Shown in pieces: positions 7,101 through 12,492 of a stretch of 12,631 bases of DNA (positions are counted from its first letter, which is position 1; each line of letters starts with the position of its first letter). The stretch comes from JALOAR01 sp964348605 (lineage in GTDB: Bacteria; Patescibacteriota; Minisyncoccia; UBA6257; Colwellbacteraceae): NCBI GenBank assembly GCA_964348605.1, contig CAYGDC010000012.1, positions 1 to 12,631 of the forward strand, read 5' to 3'. Below the pieces are notes generated by a model. The model did not search any database and was not told the DNA's origin. It saw nothing but the letters and a program-made list of their open reading frames with translations. Both the position numbers and the translations under genes were made by a program.

Positions 7101-7786
7101 TGAATACTAATGAATTTCAAGCTGAAATAGATATTTTATTTAAAGATGATAGGGTTTTAAAAGAGGCCCTAACTCATAGATCTTACCTTAATGAGAATCA
7201 AGATTGGCCATGTGATCATAATGAAAAACTAGAGTTTTTAGGAGATGCGGTACTTGAGTTTGCTACAACTAAATATTTATTTTGCGCATTTCCTAAAATG
7301 GAAGAAGGAGAGCTTACAATGCTAAGGGCTGCGCTTGTTAATACAAAAATGCTTGCTCAAATTGCCGAAAGCATGCATCTTCAAAAATATTTATTGCTAT
7401 CTAATGGAGAAAGAACACAGACAAACGGAAGAGCAATGGAAACGATACTTGCCGATGCTTTTGAAGCGCTTATTGGCGCTATATATATAGATCAAGGATA
7501 TGATATCGCTGAAAAATTTATTAAAAGCAGAGTTTTATCTCGCATAGATGAGATAAAAAAACAAGGGTATAGAGATCCTAAAAGTGTTTTACAAGAGAGA
7601 ATACAAGATACGATTAAGGTTACCCCGACATATAAAGTGCTTGAAGAATCTGGCCCAGAGCATCAAAAATCTTTTAAGGTAGGTGTTTATTACGACGACA
7701 GTCTTATTGCTGTTGGAGAAGGCCTTTCTAAGCAAGAAGCAGAAATAGCATCAGCAGAGAAAGCTCTGCAGATAAATAATAATTAA
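7100..7786 (+). CDS. rnc: Ribonuclease III
   Basis: This 228-residue endonuclease cuts double-stranded RNA and processes rRNA precursors. The signature HNEKLEFLGDAVLE (40-53) holds E42, E45 and D49. E69 in MEEGEL and D119 and E122 in ADAFEALIGAIYID (118-131) complete the metal-binding acidic set. The double-stranded-RNA-binding domain spans about 159-226 (DPKSVLQERIQ at its start, the conserved SKQEAEIASAEKAL near its end). Length matches family members. The start overlaps the nusB stop by one base, so translation is probably coupled. No Shine-Dalgarno sequence stands out in front of the ATG. Confidence 0.95.
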   Translation: MNTNEFQAEIDILFKDDRVLKEALTHRSYLNENQDWPCDHNEKLEFLGDAVLEFATTKYLFCAFPKMEEGELTMLRAALVNTKMLAQIAESMHLQKYLLLSNGERTQTNGRAMETILADAFEALIGAIYIDQGYDIAEKFIKSRVLSRIDEIKKQGYRDPKSVLQERIQDTIKVTPTYKVLEESGPEHQKSFKVGVYYDDSLIAVGEGLSKQEAEIASAEKALQINNN

Positions 7787-7789
7787 TTC

Positions 7790-7814
7790 CACTACGCGAA
7801 ATCTTGCATAGTGA
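7790..7814 (+). repeat. Diverged copy of the 25-bp intergenic element
   Basis: Aligned without gaps to 12185-12209, this segment matches at about 18 of 25 positions by eye. It starts CACTACG, then CGAAATCTTGCATAGTGA against CGAGATCTGGCGTAGCCA. It lies just after the rnc stop. CACTA (7790-7794) and TAGTG (7809-7813) can form a small stem. Confidence 0.4.
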
Positions 7815-7847
7815 TGTAGCTGACGTCTATAGTTTGTATTTTTTGTA

Positions 7848-7955
7848 ATTTGCAAGTCGCAAATCGTTTAGCGTAATATTAAATGGGTGGCGGATGCGCA
7901 CTCGCTAAACACAAAGGTCTAATCGGGGTCACCACCGCCACCCTTTTTATTTTTT
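7848..7955 (+). ncRNA. Candidate structured RNA or attenuator with interleaved inverted repeats and T tract
   Basis: Three perfect complementary pairs lie in 96 bases. ATTTGC (7848-7853) pairs with GCAAAT (7859-7864). GTTTAGCG (7866-7873) pairs with CGCTAAAC (7903-7910). GGGTGGCGG (7885-7893) pairs with CCGCCACCC (7935-7943), which is followed by TTTTTATTTTTT. The second and third pairs are interleaved, so they form either a pseudoknot or two competing structures. The last stem plus T tract looks like a terminator with a 41-base loop. TTGCAA (7850-7855), 18 bases, then TAATAT (7874-7879) would place a transcription start near 7885, giving a separate small RNA of about 70 bases. Otherwise this is the 3' end of the rnc mRNA or the murB leader. 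I do not recognise it as SRP RNA, tmRNA, 6S RNA or a known riboswitch. Confidence 0.5.
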
Positions 7956-7967
7956 AAACTATTAGTT

Positions 7968-8918
7968 ATGTCAGTTTTATTAAAAAATATTTCGCTTGCG
8001 GATCACACAACATATAAAATTGGCGGTCCGGCAAAATATTTCGCGGAAGTAAAAGATGAAAAAGATATTATTAATGTTTTAAGTGAATATAATAACTATT
8101 CTCCAATAAATAAAAAAATTTTTATTCTTGGAGGGGGGGCTAATACGCTTTTTTCAGATGAAGGATACGATGGACTTGTGCTTAAAATATCTATTTCAGA
8201 TATAGCAATAATTGGAAACAATATAATTCGAGTTAGTGCAGGAGCATCTCTAAAAGATATTCTTTCTTTTGCAGTAGAGCATAATTTTACAGGAATGGAA
8301 TGGATGGCAGGAATCCCAGGTAGTTTAGGCGGAGCTATAAGGGGAAACGCTGGCGCTTTTGGTAGAGAGATAAAGGATAGTGTGATTTCAGTAAGGAGTA
8401 TTGATATACAAAATTGTGAGAAAATTATTGAGCGGCAAAATAATGAGATTATGTTTGGGTACCGCACAAGCGTTTTTAAATCAGAAGTGAAAGATGAAAT
8501 TATTTTATCTGCTGAAATAAGGTTTTTATTAGGAAGCTCAGAAGAAATACGAGCGCAAATACAAAAGAATATGGATTATAGACATGAGCGGCAACCGCTT
8601 GAATGGCCCTCTGCTGGTAGCACATTTAAAAACGTCAATACTGCTAATGCCACAAAAGAACAGTTGCAAGAGTGGAGTGCTATTATCAAAACAGATCCGG
8701 TTCCTGTTATTCCAGTAGCGTTTTTAATATCGCAAGCAGGCCTAAAAGGGAAAACTATTGGAGGAGCAATGATTTCTGAAAAACATTCTAATTTTTTTAT
8801 TAATATAGGCAATGCAAAAGCAAGTGATGTCAGGGAATTAATTAATTTTACTAAAAAAGTTATTCAAGAGAAGTTTAATTTAGAGATAGAAGAAGAAATT
8901 CAAATTGTTAATAAATAA
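7968..8918 (+). CDS. murB: UDP-N-acetylmuramate dehydrogenase (UDP-N-acetylenolpyruvoylglucosamine reductase)
   Basis: This 316-residue FAD-dependent enzyme reduces the enolpyruvyl group of UDP-GlcNAc-enolpyruvate with NADPH to give UDP-N-acetylmuramate, the second committed step of peptidoglycan synthesis in the cytoplasm. The FAD-binding half has HTTYKIGGPA (13-22), ILGGGANTLF (53-62) and GIPGSLGGAIRGNAGAFG (115-132). The C-terminal substrate domain has FGYRTSVF (163-170), PSAGSTFKN (214-222) with S218 as the likely proton donor, ISEKHSNFFIN (269-279) and the terminal glutamates near 307-311. The overall arrangement resembles the shorter type II MurB. ATG 7968 fits the family start. No Shine-Dalgarno sequence is visible. 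A weak TAAACT at 7955-7960 might act as a -10. Upstream lies the structured region described separately. Confidence 0.94.
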   Translation: MSVLLKNISLADHTTYKIGGPAKYFAEVKDEKDIINVLSEYNNYSPINKKIFILGGGANTLFSDEGYDGLVLKISISDIAIIGNNIIRVSAGASLKDILSFAVEHNFTGMEWMAGIPGSLGGAIRGNAGAFGREIKDSVISVRSIDIQNCEKIIERQNNEIMFGYRTSVFKSEVKDEIILSAEIRFLLGSSEEIRAQIQKNMDYRHERQPLEWPSAGSTFKNVNTANATKEQLQEWSAIIKTDPVPVIPVAFLISQAGLKGKTIGGAMISEKHSNFFINIGNAKASDVRELINFTKKVIQEKFNLEIEEEIQIVNK

Positions 8919-8946
8919 AATTTTATTAGATGAGGTCTAGAAAAAG

Positions 8947-8955
8947 TTATCCACA
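8947..8955 (+). promoter_or_regulatory. DnaA-box-like sequence next to an AT-rich run
   Basis: TTATCCACA is an exact match to the consensus DnaA box. It is followed by about 30 almost purely A/T bases. Only one box is seen and no dnaA or other origin-linked gene is nearby, so it may be a DnaA-responsive promoter site or chance. Confidence 0.3.
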
Positions 8956-8973
8956 TATATTTTTTATTTTATT

Positions 8974-8984
8974 TATAATATAAT
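8974..8984 (+). promoter_or_regulatory. Overlapping -10 elements before the small lysine-rich gene
   Basis: TATAAT occurs at 8974-8979 and again at 8979-8984. From the first, a start near 8986 is expected, which coincides with an ATG. The -35 region is AT-rich without a clear match. This would drive the 20-codon ORF and the lysine-rich protein. Confidence 0.45.
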
Positions 8985-8985
8985 T

Positions 8986-9048
8986 ATGGTAGGAGTTAAT
9001 AAAAATATTTGGTCGGATATTTTTATAAACTTAGAGCAAAAAAAATAA
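8986..9048 (+). CDS. Possible 20-residue leader peptide or small ORF
   Basis: ATG at 8986 to TAA at 9046-9048 encodes 20 residues beginning MVGVNKNIW and ending EQKK. It lies exactly six bases after a TATAAT, the same spacing as the PfkB-kinase and hpf starts, and ends six bases before the next gene's ATG. It has no recognisable family. It could be a leaderless small protein or a leader peptide, or it could be only the 5' untranslated region of the next gene. Confidence 0.25.
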   Translation: MVGVNKNIWSDIFINLEQKK

Positions 9049-9054
9049 AAAAAT

Positions 9055-9201
9055 ATGGCTGTAAAGAAAAAAATAATAAAGAAAGCTACAAAAGCAAAAG
9101 CAGCGATAAAGAAAGTGGCGAAGAAAGTAGTGAAGGCGAAAGTTGCTACTAAGAAGATAGCTGTTAAGAAGGCAAAAAAAACTACTGGGAAAAAAAAGTA
9201 G
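9055..9201 (+). CDS. Small lysine-rich protein, histone H1-tail-like
   Basis: This 48-residue protein starts MAVKKKIIKKATKAK and contains 22 lysines plus Ala, Val, Ile and Thr, with no acidic residues. Its composition and the Ala-Lys-Lys and Val-Lys-Lys periodicity resemble histone H1/H5-like C-terminal tails and small bacterial nucleoid-associated proteins, so DNA or RNA binding is plausible. Low-complexity sequence gives no family assignment. Reality is supported by the clean ATG at 9055, good -10 elements upstream and a strong terminator 24 bases after the TAG. It appears to be a one- or two-gene transcription unit. Confidence 0.7.
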   Translation: MAVKKKIIKKATKAKAAIKKVAKKVVKAKVATKKIAVKKAKKTTGKKK

Positions 9202-9224
9202 GCGCTTGCTTTAAGCTTTTTAAT

Positions 9225-9262
9225 AAAGCCGCCCTTTAATAAGGCGGTTTTATTTATTTTTT
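9225..9262 (+). terminator. Rho-independent terminator after the lysine-rich gene
   Basis: AAAGCCGCC (9225-9233) pairs with GGCGGTTTT (9243-9251), giving a 9-bp stem with one G-U pair, followed by TATTTATTTTTT. The remaining 9202-9358 before hpf holds nothing else I can support except the hpf promoter. Confidence 0.85.
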
Positions 9263-9346
9263 GATAATTCTTACTATTAGGGCCTTTTTTGCTTTAGTAA
9301 GCTTGCCATATAAATCAAGTCGCTGGCTGTGAGTTATGTTGTGTTG

Positions 9347-9352
9347 TATAAT
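9347..9352 (+). promoter_or_regulatory. -10 element of hpf
   Basis: A perfect TATAAT lies six bases before the ATG at 9359. The -35 region is weak. The position predicts transcription starting at the A of the start codon, and it argues for ATG 9359 over the upstream GTG at 9329. Confidence 0.5.
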
Positions 9353-9358
9353 AAGTCT

Positions 9359-9682
9359 ATGAAGATCAATATTACAGTAAAAAATCTTGAGCTTTCGCCT
9401 GCTATTAAGGAGCACATAGAGAAAAAAATGAACTCTCTAGATAAGTTTATGAAGAAGTGGGCAACGGAGGGAAGCGTAGAATTAAACTTTGATGCTGGCA
9501 GAACGACTAAACATCATAATAAAGGCGATGTTTATTATGCTGAAGCGAATCTTAAAGTTCCTGGAAACATGATAAGGGTCCGCAAGACTAACGAGGACTT
9601 GCATGCTGCGATAGATGAGGTTAGGGAAGTGCTTGCTGAAGAAATAAAACAATATAAAGAAAAAATTAAGGAGTCCTTGTAA
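9359..9682 (+). CDS. hpf: Ribosome hibernation promoting factor, short form (HPF/RaiA family)
   Basis: The protein has 107 residues from ATG 9359. It shows the beta-alpha-beta-beta-beta-alpha order of the family: MKINITVKNLELSPAIKEHIEKK (the first 23 residues, strand and first helix), SVELNFDAG (39-47), YYAEANLKVPGN (59-70), and a C-terminal helix with KTNEDLHAAIDEVREVL (76-92). It binds the 30S decoding channel and silences ribosomes under starvation or slow growth. It lacks the C-terminal dimerisation domain of long HPF. The in-frame GTG at 9329 would add ten residues unlike the family, and the -10 element would then lie inside the coding region. secA follows 32 bases after the stop but has its own promoter, so the two need not be co-transcribed. 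Confidence 0.9.
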   Translation: MKINITVKNLELSPAIKEHIEKKMNSLDKFMKKWATEGSVELNFDAGRTTKHHNKGDVYYAEANLKVPGNMIRVRKTNEDLHAAIDEVREVLAEEIKQYKEKIKESL

Positions 9683-9705
9683 TTTTAGTTGTTACAAAGG
9701 ATAAT
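9677..9705 (+). promoter_or_regulatory. Promoter of secA
   Basis: TTGTAA (9677-9682) and GATAAT (9700-9705) are spaced by exactly 17 bases. The -35 overlaps the hpf stop codon. The predicted start is near 9712, about three bases before the secA ATG. AAAGGA (9696-9701) would lie upstream of that start and so is probably not a ribosome-binding site. Confidence 0.55.
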
Positions 9706-9714
9706 TCGTTTTAC

Positions 9715-12171
9715 ATGTTTAATCTTTTTGCGTCTTCAAAAATTACTAAAGATAAGGCTCTGCTTCAAAAAATTAATGATTTAGAAAGTAAAATTGAAGT
9801 ATTAAGCGATGAAGAAATAAAAAAAAGAAGCCTGGATCTAAAAGAACAAGCTTCTTCTGGTAAATCTCTTGAGGAGCTGTTACCTGAGGCTTTTGCTTTA
9901 GTAAGAGAGTCTGCAAAAAGAAATTTACGCCAAAGGCATTTTGATTCACAAATATTAGGAGGCATTAATCTACATAAAGGCGCAATTGTTGAAATGATGA
10001 CAGGAGAAGGAAAAACTCTTGCTGTTACAGCGCCTGCATATCTCAATGCTCTTGTGGGCAAAGGAGTGCATATTATTACAGTGAATGATTATCTTGCAAC
10101 TCGCGATGCTGTTTGGATGGGGCAGATTTATCATTATCTTGGGATTAGCACGGCTTGCATAGTGCATAGTGGAGCCTTTATGTATGACCCGAATTTTAAT
10201 AATAATCCTGAAGTAACTAGTGAGGAAAAAAGGGCAGATGAAAAAAGAGATAATGTTGGTTTTTTTCTTGTAGAGCACAAATTTTTACGCCCTATTTCAA
10301 GGCAGCAGGCGTATATGGCAGACATTACTTATGGAACAAATCACGAGTTTGGATTTGATTATTTAAGAGACAACCTTGCTTTACAAAAAGAAGTGCAAGT
10401 ACAAAGAGGGCATCACTTTGCTATGATAGACGAAGTAGATTCTATCCTTATAGATGAGGCAAGAACTCCGCTTATTATTTCTGCTCCTGACGCCGCTTCC
10501 AGTGAATATTATAAAATAATGTGGAAGGCTGTATCGCGCCTTGAAGAAGGAAGCGATTATACGGTCGCTGAAAAAACAAAATCTGTTGAGATACTTTCGT
10601 CTGGCATAGATAAAGTAGAAAAATTTGCTGGCATAACTGATCTTTACAGCGCGGAAAACATTAGGCTCGCTCATTATTTAGAGGAATGTTTAAGAGCTAA
10701 GGCTTTATTTCTAAAAGACAGAGACTATGTTGTTCAAAATGGCGAAGTTATTATTGTAGACCAATTTACAGGAAGGCTTATGCGTGGGAGACGATATTCT
10801 GGAGGACTACATCAAGCGATTGAAGCAAAAGAGGGCGTAAAAGTGCAAGAAGAGTCTAAAACTTTTGCTCAAGTTACTATACAAAATTATTTTAGGCTTT
10901 ACGGCAAAATTTCAGGAATGACTGGTACTGCCCAAACATCCGCGGAAGAGTTTAATAAAGTTTATGGCGTAGAGACAATAACTATTCCGACTAATAAACC
11001 CCTCGTGAGAAAAGACTTGTCAGACCTTATATATAAAACGGCTGACGCGAAATTCAAAGCGGTTGCCGAAGAAGCGCGTGCTCGTTCTGAAAAAGGACAG
11101 CCGGTTTTAGTTGGTACTGTATCAATAGAAAAAAATGAACTACTTTCGGAATATTTAAGTCGCGCAGGAGTAAGATATGAAATATTAAATGCCAAAAATC
11201 ACGAGAGAGAAGGTTCAATAATAGCGCAAGCTGGAAAGAAGGGGGCCGTAACTCTTGCAACAAACATGGCGGGTAGGGGAGTGGACATTGTATTAGGAGG
11301 TAGTCCATATGACGAAGAAAAAGCAAAAGAAGTTAAAGAACTCGGAGGGCTTCATGTTATAGGCACAGAACGACACGAAGCGAGAAGAATAGATAATCAA
11401 CTTCGCGGACGTTCTGGTAGACAAGGAGACCCTGGTTCTTCGCAATTTTTTATCTCTTTAGAAGATGACTTAATGCGTATATTTGGAGGAGGGAGAATAA
11501 GCGGAATGATGCAGGCTTTAAATGTTCCAGAAGACCAGCCGATTGAATCAGGTCTTGTGACTAAGGCGCTTGTATCAGCACAAAAAAAGGTAGAAGGTCT
11601 TAATTTTGATGCTCGCAAACACTTACTCGATTATGACGATATTTTAAATAAACAAAGAGTGTTTGTATATCATCGTAGACAACGCTTGCTTGAAGCAGAA
11701 AGAGAAGAATTAAAAGAGATTATTGTCGGAATTATAGAAGCAAAGGGTGAAGGCAAAGAAGAAGAAAAAAATCAAATAAAAGAACTTATCCAGAAGACCG
11801 AAAACATAGAAGTGTTTAGATATCCTTTACTTGCTATGCTCGATACTCTTTGGATGACTCATTTAGAAGACCTTGAATCTCTAAGAGAGTCTGTAAGAAT
11901 TAGAGCATACGGACAACATGACCCGCTTGTAGAGTATAGAAGAGAAAGCCATATTTTATATCGTAAGTTACTTGAAGCATTTGATGCATGGGTATATGAC
12001 AATTTGTCTAAAATTAAAATTGTTCCACAAGAACAAGCAAGACCTCAAGTAAGCCAAGCGGTGCGAGCAGCGGAATTAAATATGAGGCCTGAAGAGTTTG
12101 CCGAAATAGGCAGAAACGACCCTTGTCCTTGCGGTAGTGGAAAAAAGTTTAAGAAGTGCCATGGGGGATGA
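9715..12171 (+). CDS. secA: Preprotein translocase ATPase SecA
   Basis: This 818-residue motor drives unfolded proteins through SecYEG. Walker A is TGEGKT (96-101). Walker B DEVD is at 239-242 in IDEVDSILIDEARTPLI. QFTGRLMRGRRYSGGLHQAIEAKEGV (350-375) marks the cross-linking/nucleotide-domain boundary. GMTGTA is at 401-406, TNMAGRGVDIVLGG (516-529) and GRSGRQGDPG (565-574) are the second nucleotide-domain motifs. The zinc-binding C-terminus is NDPCPCGSGKKFKKCHGG (801-818), with ligands C804, C806, C815 and H816. Two differences from model SecA stand out: an insertion of roughly 35 residues around 151-197 in the first nucleotide domain, and a shortened helical wing region (about 661-705). ATG 9715 gives the standard N-terminus. 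The stop is TGA, so UGA is not recoded here. Confidence 0.96.
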   Translation: MFNLFASSKITKDKALLQKINDLESKIEVLSDEEIKKRSLDLKEQASSGKSLEELLPEAFALVRESAKRNLRQRHFDSQILGGINLHKGAIVEMMTGEGKTLAVTAPAYLNALVGKGVHIITVNDYLATRDAVWMGQIYHYLGISTACIVHSGAFMYDPNFNNNPEVTSEEKRADEKRDNVGFFLVEHKFLRPISRQQAYMADITYGTNHEFGFDYLRDNLALQKEVQVQRGHHFAMIDEVDSILIDEARTPLIISAPDAASSEYYKIMWKAVSRLEEGSDYTVAEKTKSVEILSSGIDKVEKFAGITDLYSAENIRLAHYLEECLRAKALFLKDRDYVVQNGEVIIVDQFTGRLMRGRRYSGGLHQAIEAKEGVKVQEESKTFAQVTIQNYFRLYGKISGMTGTAQTSAEEFNKVYGVETITIPTNKPLVRKDLSDLIYKTADAKFKAVAEEARARSEKGQPVLVGTVSIEKNELLSEYLSRAGVRYEILNAKNHEREGSIIAQAGKKGAVTLATNMAGRGVDIVLGGSPYDEEKAKEVKELGGLHVIGTERHEARRIDNQLRGRSGRQGDPGSSQFFISLEDDLMRIFGGGRISGMMQALNVPEDQPIESGLVTKALVSAQKKVEGLNFDARKHLLDYDDILNKQRVFVYHRRQRLLEAEREELKEIIVGIIEAKGEGKEEEKNQIKELIQKTENIEVFRYPLLAMLDTLWMTHLEDLESLRESVRIRAYGQHDPLVEYRRESHILYRKLLEAFDAWVYDNLSKIKIVPQEQARPQVSQAVRAAELNMRPEEFAEIGRNDPCPCGSGKKFKKCHGG

Positions 12172-12184
12172 TAATAAAGACTCT

Positions 12185-12209
12185 CACTTCACGAGATCTG
12201 GCGTAGCCA
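12185..12209 (+). repeat. 25-bp intergenic element, copy 1, with two hairpins
   Basis: The core is CGAGATCTGGCGTAGCCA (12192-12209). TCTC-acttcac-GAGA (12182-12196) and TCTGGC-GTA-GCCAGA (about 12197-12211) can each form a stem. It lies 13 bases after secA. Confidence 0.6.
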
Positions 12210-12212
12210 GAC

Positions 12213-12254
12213 AAAAATCAAAGATCAAAAATTAAAATTCAAGGAACAAAATCT
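12213..12254. repeat. Degenerate 7-bp tandem repeat, AAAAATC-like
   Basis: Six head-to-tail heptamers: AAAAATC, AAAGATC, AAAAATT, AAAATTC, AAGGAAC, AAAATCT. The array fills the space between the two copies of the 25-bp element. Confidence 0.6.
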
Positions 12255-12256
12255 CT

Positions 12257-12281
12257 CGCTATACGAGATCTGACGTAGCCA
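12257..12281 (+). repeat. 25-bp intergenic element, copy 2
   Basis: The core CGAGATCTGACGTAGCCA (12264-12281) matches copy 1 at 17 of 18 positions. It is preceded by TCTC-gctatac-GAGA (12254-12268), the same short stem as in copy 1 with a changed loop. The second stem is weakened (TCTGAC against GCCAAA). Confidence 0.6.
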
Positions 12282-12292
12282 AACTAAATATA

Positions 12293-12320
12293 CAATTTCC
12301 AATTTCTAATTTTGAATTTT
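12293..12320. repeat. Degenerate 7-bp tandem repeat, NAATTTY
   Basis: Four heptamers: CAATTTC, CAATTTC, TAATTTT, GAATTTT. The AT-rich palindrome AATTTTAAAATT (12326-12337) and a second GAATTTTGA (12339-12347, direct repeat of 12314-12322) follow. CTAATTTT (12306-12313) and AAAATTAG (12332-12339) form an 8-bp inverted repeat. Confidence 0.6.
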
Positions 12321-12380
12321 GATTCAATTTTAAAATTAGAATTTTGAAACATCATTTCAGTGAAGAGATAATCTTTCTTT

Positions 12381-12436
12381 TAGTTGTTAGTCGCTTGTTG
12401 TCCGTCGTTAGTTGATAGTTGCCAGTCGCCAGTTGT
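12381..12436. repeat. Degenerate 7-bp tandem repeat, TAGTTGY, eight units
   Basis: Eight units in perfect 7-bp phase: TAGTTGT, TAGTCGC, TTGTTGT, CCGTCGT, TAGTTGA, TAGTTGC, CAGTCGC, CAGTTGT. A further TAGTTGT is at 12452-12458, after the hairpin. The stretch 12172-12492 has no credible gene; it holds these repeat arrays and hairpins only. Confidence 0.75.
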
Positions 12437-12450
12437 CTCGCTTTGCGAGA
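12436..12450 (+). repeat. Perfect hairpin TCTCGC-TTT-GCGAGA
   Basis: This is a 6-bp perfect stem with a 3-base loop. It matches the stem part of element copy 2 (12254-12268) at 13 of 15 positions. It has no T tract, so it is not a standard terminator. Confidence 0.6.
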
Positions 12451-12492
12451 TTAGTTGTGAGCTAAGCATTAATTGTTGTAAATTATAAGTGA

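Noticed and set aside
7885..7955. Possible SRP RNA (4.5S) or tmRNA
   Set aside because: The conserved SRP tip (GGTCAGG and GGAAGGAAGCAG) is missing, the segment is too short for tmRNA, and no tRNA-like TTCGAATCC end is present.
8096..8467. 123-codon open frame on the - strand inside murB
   Set aside because: It is antisense to strongly conserved MurB sequence and shows no recognisable protein features.
8947..8984. Origin of replication
   Set aside because: Only one DnaA box is visible, with no cluster and no dnaA, dnaN or rpmH nearby.
9329..9358. GTG start giving a ten-residue longer hpf product
   Set aside because: The added residues do not fit the family N-terminus, and the perfect -10 at 9347-9352 would lie inside the coding region.
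12169..12171. UGA recoded as glycine or tryptophan, as in some CPR groups
   Set aside because: secA ends at this TGA exactly after its conserved zinc motif, and no gene in the window needs an internal TGA to be read through.
12172..12492. CRISPR array
   Set aside because: The repeats are 7-bp tandems and a 25-bp element with no regular unique spacers of 30-40 bases.
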